Shown piece by piece: positions 26,913-34,241 of a stretch of DNA of 64,000 nucleotides. The notes below the pieces were generated by a model. It made no database searches. It was given only the letters and a program-made list of their open reading frames with translations, and was not told where the DNA came from. The position numbers and the translations under genes were made by a program. Origin of the DNA: an uncultured Muribaculaceae bacterium (GTDB taxonomy: Bacteria > Bacteroidota > Bacteroidia > Bacteroidales > Muribaculaceae). Location of the stretch: the NCBI GenBank assembly GCA_910586565.1, contig CAJUIT010000001.1:141700-205699 (forward strand), in the 5' to 3' direction. Each line of letters starts with the position of its first letter. Position 1 is the stretch's first letter.

Positions 26913-28043
26913 TTAGAAATCCTGAACGGTAATAGGCATGAGAATCACAACGAGGTCGGTGTTCTCCTTGTTATCGTCGGGCTGGAACACACCGGGGCGG
27001 CCTGGATCGGCAAGTTTGATAATAACTTCGTCGGTGGAGAGAGTTGAGAGAATCTCAATCATGTAAGCGGCAGAGAAACCGATAATCATCTGTTCGCCGG
27101 TGAAGTCGCAGGGAACCTCCTCATGTGCGAATGTGTTCACATTGGGGTCGTCGACTTTCATTTCCACCCTTGTGGGGGTGAAGCGGAATTTAACAAGGCC
27201 ATGACCGGGGTCGGCGCAAACCGACACACGACGCACAGCTGTGAGAATTGCCCCGCGGTCAACTGTCACCGAGAAGGGGTTTGCGGTGGGTATCACACGG
27301 TTGTAATCGGGGTAGTTCCCTTTGATAAAACGGCTGGCGAGGGTGAGTGTCTCGGTTTTAAACACGGCGCTGCGCGGAGAGATGGTTACATGCACCTTTT
27401 CATCCTTGCCCAACAGAGCTTTCAGGATAACAGCGGGCTTGACGGGAAGAATGCACGATGCAGTCATTCCGGGCGCCGATGTGCGGTCGATATAACGAAC
27501 GAGCTTGCGGGTGTCGGTAGCCACAAATGTGATGCCATCCTCTTTGATATCCCACAGAATACCCATCATCTGAGGACGCAGTTCGTCGGAACCTACGGCA
27601 AAAAGGGTGTTCTCAATGCCATTGAGAATTTGAGTGGAGGGGCATTCCATCTCAAACGCCGAGTCGGGCTCAATCGATTCAATTGTCTGGGGATATTGCG
27701 AACCCTCGAGAGTCATCATGTCGAAGTTACCACCGGGGAAGGTGATTTTCATTGAATAGTTGGTTTCGTTTATGTCGAAATCAACATTCACATCGGGGAG
27801 TTCTTTGGCAATATCAGAGATGCGGCGTGCATTCACACAAAACTCACCTTCACCCTCCACATCGCTGATTGCAACCTTTGCAGTGAGGGTGTTCTCCGAA
27901 TCGGAGGCTGTGATGACAAGAGTGTCGCCATCCACACGCCAGTGGAAGTTGTCGAGAATGGATAGAGTATTCTTGGAATTTATCACTTTGCTGACTCCCG
28001 ACAGGGTGGAATAGAGCGCTTTGCTCGCTACTTTGAATTTCAT
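26913..28043 (-). CDS. dnaN: DNA polymerase III sliding clamp (beta subunit)
   Basis: Ring-shaped processivity clamp, 376 residues in three related domains. MKFKVASKALYSTL is the family start, and the C-terminus ends in VVILMPITVQDF, the usual M-P-x-R/T-hydrophobic tail pattern. An upstream start at 28088 would add 15 basic residues with no family match, so the ATG at 28043 is chosen. First gene of the block dnaN-exonuclease-coaBC-DUF4835-recN-rlmB. TATCTTTG on the minus strand at 28144-28137 is a candidate -7 element. Confidence 0.96.
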   Translation of the reverse strand: MKFKVASKALYSTLSGVSKVINSKNTLSILDNFHWRVDGDTLVITASDSENTLTAKVAISDVEGEGEFCVNARRISDIAKELPDVNVDFDINETNYSMKITFPGGNFDMMTLEGSQYPQTIESIEPDSAFEMECPSTQILNGIENTLFAVGSDELRPQMMGILWDIKEDGITFVATDTRKLVRYIDRTSAPGMTASCILPVKPAVILKALLGKDEKVHVTISPRSAVFKTETLTLASRFIKGNYPDYNRVIPTANPFSVTVDRGAILTAVRRVSVCADPGHGLVKFRFTPTRVEMKVDDPNVNTFAHEEVPCDFTGEQMIIGFSAAYMIEILSTLSTDEVIIKLADPGRPGVFQPDDNKENTDLVVILMPITVQDF

Positions 28044-28136
28044 GAGAGTATGTTGTTTTTGTTTATATCGTTTCCGGCGGGCAAACAAACCCAGAACACG
28101 CTGCGGTTGCCCGATGGGTATTTTTATTTCAATCTA

Positions 28137-28144
28137 CAAAGATA
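28137..28144 (-). promoter_or_regulatory. dnaN: dnaN promoter -7 element
   Basis: TATCTTTG on the minus strand, ~95 bp before the dnaN ATG. No convincing -33 box. Confidence 0.45.
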
Positions 28145-28345
28145 CAAAATTAATCGAAACGGCCAACGCTCCACCCGCAGATACTCCATATATCTATAAA
28201 TAGAGGGTTCGATGAAGATAGCATCGGACACAAAGAGACGCTTCTTTTAAAATTATGCTTCTATACAGCCCCACCAATGACATTTTTTTGTAAATTTGCT
28301 CTCGATTTCAGAGCCATAGAGTTGGCAGACGGAATCAACACAACT
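28145..28345. other. Non-coding spacer between dnaN and the rod-shaped RNA
   Basis: No gene seen. TAAATTTG at 28291-28298 on the plus strand fits the -7 consensus and would start a transcript near 28304 heading into the structured region. The -33 position has no TTTG. Confidence 0.4.
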
Positions 28346-28575
28346 TATAAAAGGTGTTATTGAAATTTTATCTTCTAAAGTCAAACTTCGCAAATTTGAT
28401 TATCAGCATGAAGATGAGATTAGCAATAGCACCTGCATCGGTAGCTTATACCCTGTCGTGACTGACAGCCTATATAGCTATATCGGTGTGGGGCTATTGT
28501 TTTATCCATGCTGATAGGTAATGCGAAGACCTGACTTTAGGATAGAACAAGATACAATCCTCACACCTTTTTTAT
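28346..28575 (+). ncRNA. Candidate rod-shaped non-coding RNA, ~230 nt (6S-like shape)
   Basis: Eight arms pair in strictly nested order: 28349-28357/28563-28571 (9 bp), 28369-28372 with 28375-28382 against 28533-28544 (12 bp, 2-nt bulge), 28386-28392/28522-28528 (7), 28401-28410/28507-28516 (10, perfect), 28424-28430/28493-28499 (7), 28442-28446/28476-28480 with 28447-28450/28471-28474 (9), and 28453-28457/28464-28468 (5, 6-nt loop). The product is one long hairpin with internal loops, the largest near-symmetric one being 28431-28441 / 28481-28492. The outer 3' arm runs into six T residues, as a terminator would on the plus strand. The shape resembles 6S RNA, but I recognise no sequence signature. 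A decayed inverted element is the main alternative. Confidence 0.6.
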
Positions 28576-28628
28576 GTCTAATAACATAGCTCGTTTCATT
28601 GGAGGATGAGAAGCACTTTTAATCTAAT

Positions 28629-28985
28629 ATGATGTTTTCAGGATATATGAGCGAGGCCAGTGTTCTGCAAATAACCAATATAGCGAATAGGCTCATGCTT
28701 CATCCACTCTATTCAAAGTACACCATTCAAAGTTATTGCTTCGATTGGTCTTGTGATGTTTACGCCATCAAAATAAGTGAAAATTTCAATACCATTAATT
28801 TATTCCTATTCTATCCGTCAACAACAGGAGATGGTACAATTGAATCAATTGCCATATATGGAATGGGACTGTCTGGCCACTTAGAAAAGATTCTTGCATC
28901 AAAGAGAATATTTGGTTTAGAAATAGAATCTGCTGAAATTGATCGCAGTGGCATGTCTGATTTTGTAGACGTTTATTTAAAATGA
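28629..28985 (+). CDS. Hypothetical protein, island gene 1
   Basis: 118 residues, not recognised. No signal peptide or membrane helix. Mixed alpha/beta composition with IKISENFNTINLFLFYPS strands in the middle. A second ATG follows the first directly. It is the first gene of the AT-rich island, 9 bp before the next gene on the same strand. Size and setting resemble small immunity-type proteins, but that is only an inference from context. Confidence 0.6.
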   Translation: MMFSGYMSEASVLQITNIANRLMLHPLYSKYTIQSYCFDWSCDVYAIKISENFNTINLFLFYPSTTGDGTIESIAIYGMGLSGHLEKILASKRIFGLEIESAEIDRSGMSDFVDVYLK

Positions 28986-28994
28986 TTTATCGTT

Positions 28995-29345
28995 ATGTAC
29001 AGACCATCTGAAATGGACTATGTAATATACTGCATGTCCGCAGAAGCAAATGAAGCCAATTACAATCAACCCTCCACAAAAGCCTCTATAGAAGAGGAAG
29101 CAGAATATTGGCTAACTCATTTCAAAAATTATTCAAAAGAACAACTAATAGGCTACACGATAGAAGCCGTCCGCAACAACATGAAATTCATGAAATGGGA
29201 GGAAGATGATATCGAGGGCGTAGCTTGGTTCCTCGGCATTTACACGAGAGTAGCGTTAAGATGTGGATATACCCATAGTTTTGCGGACTTTATTATGCCT
29301 GCAATGAGACGGTACTATGAAATTATAAACAACCACCAATACTAA
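28995..29345 (+). CDS. Hypothetical acidic protein, island gene 2
   Basis: 116 residues, soluble, acidic and helix-rich (ASIEEEAEYWLTHF, YSKEQLIGYTIEAVRNN). Family not recognised. It follows gene 1 by 9 bp and precedes the membrane protein by 9 bp, so the three probably form an operon. Codon use is AT-rich compared with the dnaN block. An immunity-like role is possible but unsupported by any motif I can name. Confidence 0.6.
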   Translation: MYRPSEMDYVIYCMSAEANEANYNQPSTKASIEEEAEYWLTHFKNYSKEQLIGYTIEAVRNNMKFMKWEEDDIEGVAWFLGIYTRVALRCGYTHSFADFIMPAMRRYYEIINNHQY

Positions 29346-29354
29346 TAAAATATA

Positions 29355-29735
29355 ATGAATATAACAGAAGAATTAGTTTCTACTGAAACCAATCTTAGAA
29401 GACTGCAATCGAAATGTGGATATTCTATAATTATAGGTACGGCCGTTGTGTGTCTTGTGATAGTCCTGCTTGTCTTGTTCTCTGGAAGTATTTTTAATGA
29501 CCAAGCTCCAGCTGGGACTACAGCACAGATAATCTTATCTCAACAATTTGTAAAACTGATTGTAGTGTTATCCATTCCGATTCTAATTAGTTTAATTGGA
29601 GGCATAATCTTAATAAAAGCATCCGTAAAAACTATTACAGGAAGTTATTGGGGTGCGTTTGTGTCTATTGAAAAATTTTTAAGCGAACAAGAGGATGAGT
29701 CACCCAATAAAATAGCCTCACAAGAAAGTGAGTAA
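29355..29735 (+). CDS. Hypothetical two-helix membrane protein
   Basis: 126 residues. A short N-terminal helical segment (EELVSTETNLRRLQSK) precedes two membrane helices (SIIIGTAVVCLVIVLLVLF, ~24-43, and LIVVLSIPILISLIGGIILI, ~69-88), followed by a soluble acidic tail. No family recognised. Third gene of the putative island operon. Non-coding DNA of ~120 bp follows before a disrupted reading frame. Confidence 0.6.
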   Translation: MNITEELVSTETNLRRLQSKCGYSIIIGTAVVCLVIVLLVLFSGSIFNDQAPAGTTAQIILSQQFVKLIVVLSIPILISLIGGIILIKASVKTITGSYWGAFVSIEKFLSEQEDESPNKIASQESE

Positions 29736-29854
29736 CGTAATAATTAATTATGCGAACCATAGCCAACATATTAATGCTTAACTGATTTATTTATTACTAT
29801 TTCTGTTTTTAATTTAGAATTATGATAAATACTTTTTAAACACTAATAATACTT

Positions 29855-30209
29855 ATGGCTAATAATGAAATGCTCCTGAGCCGTTGAATATCCATGGTCA
29901 AGTTAAACAAACAGTAGATAATCTATGCTACATCTACATAATCTATCGGCAGACCTTGACGCTTATAGATTTAACCTTATAAAGAATGGCGAAAGTAAGG
30001 ACGTAAGCAAAAATGATATTGAAACTATTAAGGTTGCAATGCAACATCTTCTGTACGGTTCAACTGATACGCATAATGGAGAACAAACAACACTTTCAGG
30101 GGAATTGCATAAACTTGACTACATCGTTTCATCCATATATCGGCTTATGGCTCATGGCGCAATCGGCAGACAAGAATATCTCTTTGATAAAATAACCGAA
30201 CATGAATAA
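29855..30209 (+). pseudogene. Small soluble protein gene with an apparently frameshifted 5' end
   Basis: An intact 94-codon frame runs from the ATG at 29925 to 30209. Upstream, an ATG at 29855 starts ten codons (MANNEMLLSR) that end in a stop at 29885. A second frame from 29878 reads PLNIHGQVKQTVDNLC, which looks like genuine protein sequence leading toward the downstream frame. Two small indels would join the three pieces. So either the 29925 start is used as it stands, or this is a decayed gene. Its stop overlaps the start of the lipoprotein gene by 8 bp, suggesting former or present coupling. Function not recognised. Confidence 0.5.
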
Positions 30210-30600
30210 ATCCGCTATAATATTATCAGGGTTGACAATGCTCCTATCAGCTTGCTCAACTCAACGCATAAACACCGCTCAATCCAATCTTCTTATTGGA
30301 GAGTGGCAGCAGCCCAATGTGTCGTTAAAGATTGAAGCCAACGGCAAATATCATTACAAATACAGCGCAGACGGCTACACCAACAAGCAATCCGGCAGAT
30401 ACTATGCCGACAAAGATTCAGTAGTGCTTTATGGCTTCTATCCTGATGCATATACGTCTGAATCTAAAAACGAGCATTGGACTATCCGTAAAATCACACC
30501 TGATTCATTGGTTGTCTATGTTCACAAGAATACAGTAGTCCTTGACGGAGACACACTCAACGCATCAGGCAACGAGATAGAAGCATATACACGCAATTAA
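30202..30600 (+). CDS. Small lipoprotein, island
   Basis: 132 residues with a lipoprotein signal (TMLLSACSTQR, lipobox Cys18). The mature part is a predicted beta-rich domain (LLIGEWQQPNVSLKIEANG, SGRYYADKDSVVLYG) like small lipocalin-type lipoproteins. The last 24 codons recur, diverged but in frame, at 31041-31115. It overlaps the preceding frame by 8 bp. The surface or periplasmic role is unknown. Confidence 0.65.
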   Translation: MNKSAIILSGLTMLLSACSTQRINTAQSNLLIGEWQQPNVSLKIEANGKYHYKYSADGYTNKQSGRYYADKDSVVLYGFYPDAYTSESKNEHWTIRKITPDSLVVYVHKNTVVLDGDTLNASGNEIEAYTRN

Positions 30601-30620
30601 ATAACAAAACGCCTTAATTT

Positions 30621-31013
30621 ATGTGGATAATATTTCTACTTGTCGGGGTAAATATTATAATCATATTGAGCATAATATATGTGGTAGGCTGCAGTGATTA
30701 TTCTCCAAAGTTTCAGATTTCAGACAATGAATACAAAATCAATCGTACTAAATTAACTGATGAGGAAAACTCCAACATGTCGCCCTATGATTACTATACT
30801 TCTTTGAGGCACAAGAGTTGGGATGGGCTATCTGAATATGAAAAGGAGAGAATGATTCTTGCTGCGCATCTTATTCTTGATGATTGCGGAACAGTTTCCA
30901 CGTTATCTGAAATTGAAACATTCTTAACAAACCGACTTCCTGACAACCCCAAATCATATCCAGGTGGTGACGGTGTTTTAGGCGGATTTCGTGAATGGCA
31001 GAAGAATCGATAG
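30621..31013 (+). CDS. Hypothetical membrane-anchored protein
   Basis: 130 residues. One N-terminal membrane helix (WIIFLLVGVNIIIILSIIYV) precedes a soluble domain (SPYDYYTSLRHKSWDGLSEYEKERM). Family not recognised. It is bracketed by the two copies of the lipoprotein 3' end (30529-30600 and 31041-31115), suggesting that it arrived or was rearranged by recombination between related cassettes. Confidence 0.55.
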   Translation: MWIIFLLVGVNIIIILSIIYVVGCSDYSPKFQISDNEYKINRTKLTDEENSNMSPYDYYTSLRHKSWDGLSEYEKERMILAAHLILDDCGTVSTLSEIETFLTNRLPDNPKSYPGGDGVLGGFREWQKNR

Positions 31014-31040
31014 CTATTGAAACATAAATGGAGTCATTCA

Positions 31041-31115
31041 AATACAGTAGTCCTTGACGGAGATACCCTCAACACATCCGGCAACGAGGTAGATACATTT
31101 GTCAAACGTAAATAA
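31041..31115 (+). pseudogene. Orphan 3' end of a second lipoprotein gene copy
   Basis: 75 bases encode NTVVLDGDTLNTSGNEVDTF and a short basic end before a stop codon, closely matching the C-terminus of the intact lipoprotein (30529-30600). Homology begins abruptly at the AATACAGTAG sequence and no 5' part is present. It is a scar of a deleted or recombined paralogue. Confidence 0.75.
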
Positions 31116-31152
31116 AGGCATTTCTAACAATATTCAAGTAAGTTAAAAGGGC

Positions 31153-32046
31153 ATGAATAGCTTATCGGCTTCAATCAACGAACATTTACATAGAAATAAA
31201 TGGCCATATATACACTTCACATCAGATGATTATGAGGTGTTTAAAATCGGAGTGTTTGGGCAATATCAAATAATGGCTCTCTATATATACATTTCAATAG
31301 ATGATGAAAACAAGTACTTCATGGAATGTTCTTGTCTCGAATTTTCATATCGCCCTAACGCAGAACAAGGCAAAACGAAACAACTTTCATCACATATTCT
31401 AAAAACAAATGTTGAGGGGATTGGCTCTGTTTTCTCTTTTGAACGATCCGACATTGACCAATACAATGACATGATGTTTAGTCAAGACTTTGATTCTTTA
31501 GTCAATGCATGTGACGAATATAATGGCGAAGTGAAATTGCCAACAAGTGTGTGCGATGAATGGTTGTCGTTCATTCAAGATTTGACCAATATAACTTTTT
31601 CAGCAGCTAATGGCAATATGCCTAATGCACAAGAAACCAATTCAGCACTTATAACAGCGATTACACGAGATATGGGATTGGAGAACAAGTTGGAGCTTTT
31701 TCGGTCTTCAAAAGCGGATTTTATGAAATATCCCTTTTATCCATCAGACTTGCGCAATCAACAAAAATATATAAAGGGTTTACTACGTGCTGTTTTTACG
31801 CTTGAGCAAATAGCCTATGAGGGAAATTTTTCGTTAACATCCAACAACATCGTTTTCATGGCTATGCGAGGAATGGGGATTAACCAACATGAACGAGAGA
31901 AAATGATTGTCACAGAATTTGAAACCTTCAAGAAACATTTTCCATCAACGCGATATGAAGACATATTACAGTCTTATCTCTATATGTCTAATGATGAAAA
32001 CAGAGCGATGCTTTTATTTGAATATGATGGAATCGTCCGCGAATAG
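31153..32046 (+). CDS. Hypothetical protein, 297 residues, island
   Basis: Soluble protein with no signal peptide or membrane helix. The N-terminal half is beta-rich (IMALYIYISIDDENKYFMEC), the C-terminal half helical (LLRAVFTLEQIAYEGNFS, HEREKMIVTEFETFKKHF). No family recognised. It is the largest intact gene of the island. AT-rich codon use agrees with its neighbours and differs from the flanking core genes. A 28-codon frame overlaps its end. Confidence 0.6.
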   Translation: MNSLSASINEHLHRNKWPYIHFTSDDYEVFKIGVFGQYQIMALYIYISIDDENKYFMECSCLEFSYRPNAEQGKTKQLSSHILKTNVEGIGSVFSFERSDIDQYNDMMFSQDFDSLVNACDEYNGEVKLPTSVCDEWLSFIQDLTNITFSAANGNMPNAQETNSALITAITRDMGLENKLELFRSSKADFMKYPFYPSDLRNQQKYIKGLLRAVFTLEQIAYEGNFSLTSNNIVFMAMRGMGINQHEREKMIVTEFETFKKHFPSTRYEDILQSYLYMSNDENRAMLLFEYDGIVRE

Positions 32047-32113
32047 AAATCTGATAATCCTAATATTAGCTACTTTAGTAACGTACTTTTTTGCGATATA
32101 TTCTCTTTTATAG
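32027..32113 (+). CDS. Possible 28-residue membrane peptide
   Basis: Starts with ATG inside the end of the 297-residue gene (20-bp overlap, other frame) and encodes MESSANRN followed by one hydrophobic helix (LIILILATLVTYFFAIYSLL). Could be a real small membrane peptide or the remnant of a longer gene. Weak support. Confidence 0.25.
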   Translation: MESSANRNLIILILATLVTYFFAIYSLL

Positions 32114-32149
32114 GGATAGTTGGAAAAGGTAAGCTATTATAATTTCAAG

Positions 32150-32693
32150 ATGAAAAATTCTGCCTTTACCATATTGCTTTTATGGTCGCTTTGGAGTTGT
32201 GGCAACAACAAGACACACAGTAATATTGATTCTCTATACCAATACCGTGACACTCTAATAGGGCGATTTAACGGTGACGAGATAGATACACTAATAGCAT
32301 AACCAATTGACACGACAAAAGAACGTGCAAGGTGAAATTGGCGGATATTCAGCAAACACTATTCAGTTGACACACTGATTCTCACTCAACGTTTCAATGT
32401 CAAAATGATTCAAGAGGGAGATTTGGACGGCAACGGCACAGATGAATTTGGTGTTAGGCGAGAATTAGATGCCGGAACATGTGATAACTACTATATCTAT
32501 ACATTTGATAATGGGGAATGGGAATACCCTGATTGCCATGTCGCTAAAAAGAGCTAACGTTGCAGATAGGCAACATATCTGCCTTACCGAGGACGAATAC
32601 TACGATAACATATATGATAGAGCATCTGAACAAGATTTGAAGGATGAACTTAATTACATCCGCCAAAACGGTGGCGATTGGATAGACGATTAA
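32150..32693 (+). pseudogene. Decayed lipoprotein gene
   Basis: A lipoprotein signal (FTILLLWSLWSCGNN) opens a frame that stops at 32300 and again at 32333. The same frame then continues as plausible protein (GDLDGNGTDEFGVRREL, CDNYYIYTFDNGEWEY) to a stop after 32550. A shifted frame carries the following ~45 codons (LTEDEYYDNIYDRASEQDL, ending GGDWIDD at 32693). The LIGRFNGDEIDTLIA and EGDLDGNGTDE phrases suit a known type of small Bacteroidales lipoprotein. Two stops plus a likely frameshift argue for inactivation. Confidence 0.65.
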
Positions 32694-32853
32694 TGTACAC
32701 TTTCTCCGAATTTTAACTTATATAGGGTGCGTTACAAAAAAGTACGCCAACTCCGAAAAATCGGCTTCTAAGTTCATTTTCAAACGATTTTCAGAGTCAA
32801 GGCGTTACAATATCAGGAATAGTCACTATATTCGCACTTAGTAACAAAGGATT
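32694..32853. other. Spacer before the MNT gene
   Basis: Contains GCGTTACAA twice (near 32731 and 32802) and a small CCGA/TCGG hairpin at ~32753. TATATTCG at 32827-32834 is a weak -7 candidate for the MNT gene. No gene seen. Confidence 0.3.
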
Positions 32854-33156
32854 ATGAAACTGATTGAGCTTAACCTACAACGCATCATAGACCTTTGCCG
32901 ACGGCATAAGGTAAAGTCGCTTGCTGTTTTTGGTTCTATCCTCACCGATAGATTCAACGACCAGAGCGATGTTGACTTGCTTGTGGACTTTGAGCCGATT
33001 GATCCCGATAAGGAGGACTATGTGCGCAACTTTTTCGATTTACAAGATTCTTTGGAATCTCTGTTGAAAAGGAAAGTTGATTTGGTTGTAGGTAGCGGTT
33101 TAAGAAACAAATACTTCATCAATAACGTGAACCGTACAAAACGAGTGATATATTGA
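32854..33156 (+). CDS. MNT-domain nucleotidyltransferase antitoxin (MntA-like)
   Basis: 100-residue minimal nucleotidyltransferase of the type paired with HEPN toxins. The signature GSILTDRFNDQSDVDLLVDF (about 47-66) gives the GS motif and the DxD metal-binding pair. In MNT/HEPN pairs (MntA/HepT) this protein AMPylates or otherwise neutralises the HEPN ribonuclease. Here the gene is intact but its partner, directly downstream, is a pseudogene. Start ATG chosen as the only suitable one. Confidence 0.85.
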   Translation: MKLIELNLQRIIDLCRRHKVKSLAVFGSILTDRFNDQSDVDLLVDFEPIDPDKEDYVRNFFDLQDSLESLLKRKVDLVVGSGLRNKYFINNVNRTKRVIY

Positions 33157-33395
33157 TGAGAATATTCTGAAATATCTTGAAGATGTGCGGGCGGATGCGT
33201 GTGAGGATATTTAGCAGTTCTTTGCCAACTATCCCTATCGTCTTGACGGGTTTTCCAACGACCGCCTGAGACGATTCGTGCCGTTGAACATTCTGTAGAG
33301 ATAATGAGTGAAGCATAAACCGAATACTGAAAAGAGAACCGGATTACAATTTGCCTAACGCAAGAGCAATAGCGCAAACTCGCAATAGAGATTAG
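33155..33395 (+). pseudogene. Decayed HEPN (HepT-like) toxin gene
   Basis: Overlapping the end of the MNT gene, one frame reads DENILKYLEDVRADACEDI, then a TAG, then QFFANYPYRLDGFSNDRLRR. A shifted frame reads AVEHSVEIMSEA, and another shift gives NRILKREPDYNLPNARAIAQ followed by TRNRD and a stop. These pieces together follow the order of HepT/DUF86 toxins, ending just where the catalytic R-x4-6-H motif should finish, with the His missing. The start codon also seems lost (ATT). One stop, two frameshifts and 3' truncation: non-functional. Confidence 0.8.
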
Positions 33396-33424
33396 TTCTT
33401 GAATCTACACTCAGAGTTAAAATG

Positions 33425-33464
33425 AACGGTGCATCGAACAGGGAATGCTATTCGGTGCACCGTT
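33425..33464 (-). terminator. rbr: Rubrerythrin terminator
   Basis: 14-bp arms 33425-33438 / 33451-33464 with one mismatch, ~50 bp past the rbr stop on the minus strand, followed by CATTTTAA. It may also stop read-through from the island. Confidence 0.7.
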
Positions 33465-33513
33465 ATGTTAAGCCTGACCGGGTTCTGCGAAAATGAGACC
33501 GGCAGGGATGTTG

Positions 33514-34095
33514 TTATTCCTCGTCGAGGGCGATGTAGTGCTGATAGGGGTGGTCGCAGGCGGGACAGGTTTTTGGGGGTTCGGTGCCCTCAAAGATGTA
33601 GCCGCACACCAGACACTGCCATTTTATAGGCTTTTCACGTTTCCAAAGAGTGCCATCCTGAACATGTTTGAGATAGCGCTCGAAACGTTCGCGGTGGTGA
33701 TTCTCAACCTCGGCGATTGCGCGGAAGTGTTCGGCGATTTCGGGGAAACCTTCCTCTTCGGCAACCTTTGCGCTGTTGGTGTAGAGTTCAACACCCTCCA
33801 CCATCTCTTCGTGAGCCGCAGTGGCAAGATTTGATGCGGTGTCGCCAATCACGCCGGCATCGGCATCCATAGGAACCGTTACAGAACCGCCCTGCAGGAA
33901 CTTGAAGAAGATTTTACCATGATGCAATTCATTTTCGGCGGTTGCTTTGAACACCTCCGAAACAGGGAAATAATTTTCCTTCTCTGCCTGTTTGGCATAG
34001 AAAGTATAGCGAGTGTAGGCCGACGATTCAGCCAAATAAGCAATTACAAGATTTTTCTCAGTTTGAGTTCCCTTGATAGATTTAGTTGTAGCCAT
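33514..34095 (-). CDS. rbr: Rubrerythrin
   Basis: Non-haem di-iron peroxidase that protects anaerobes from hydrogen peroxide. The four-helix bundle carries the iron ligands in LAESSAYTRYTFYA, AENELHHGKIFF, HEEMVEGVELY and EVENHHRERFERYL. The C-terminal rubredoxin domain has two Cys pairs, CLVCGYIF and CPACDHP. Length 193 is normal. Stands alone between the island and the DMT transporter. Confidence 0.97.
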   Translation of the reverse strand: MATTKSIKGTQTEKNLVIAYLAESSAYTRYTFYAKQAEKENYFPVSEVFKATAENELHHGKIFFKFLQGGSVTVPMDADAGVIGDTASNLATAAHEEMVEGVELYTNSAKVAEEEGFPEIAEHFRAIAEVENHHRERFERYLKHVQDGTLWKREKPIKWQCLVCGYIFEGTEPPKTCPACDHPYQHYIALDEE

Positions 34096-34241
34096 AGTTA
34101 AATAGTTGTTATGTTGTTTCGTTATTGCAGTAACATTATTCTTTGGGTAGAGTGCGATGACCGTTGAATCATCCGACTCTCTGTTAGATAAACAATAGTC
34201 ACGTCAACTTGTTTATCATCATGCTAAAAACATTTGCTTTG

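Noticed and set aside
28408..28461. A 17-codon leader peptide (MKMRLAIAP...) inside the structured region
   Set aside because: It begins inside one arm of a perfect stem and ends inside the apical hairpin, so RNA structure explains the sequence better; kept as a minor alternative.
28386..28528. An invertible promoter or integron attC site
   Set aside because: Invertible segments have only terminal inverted repeats, and no recombinase gene or R/L-box motif is present; here pairing continues throughout.
28346..28575. tmRNA, SRP RNA or RNase P RNA
   Set aside because: No tRNA-like ends, tag reading frame, Alu-like or P4 conserved sequence could be found.
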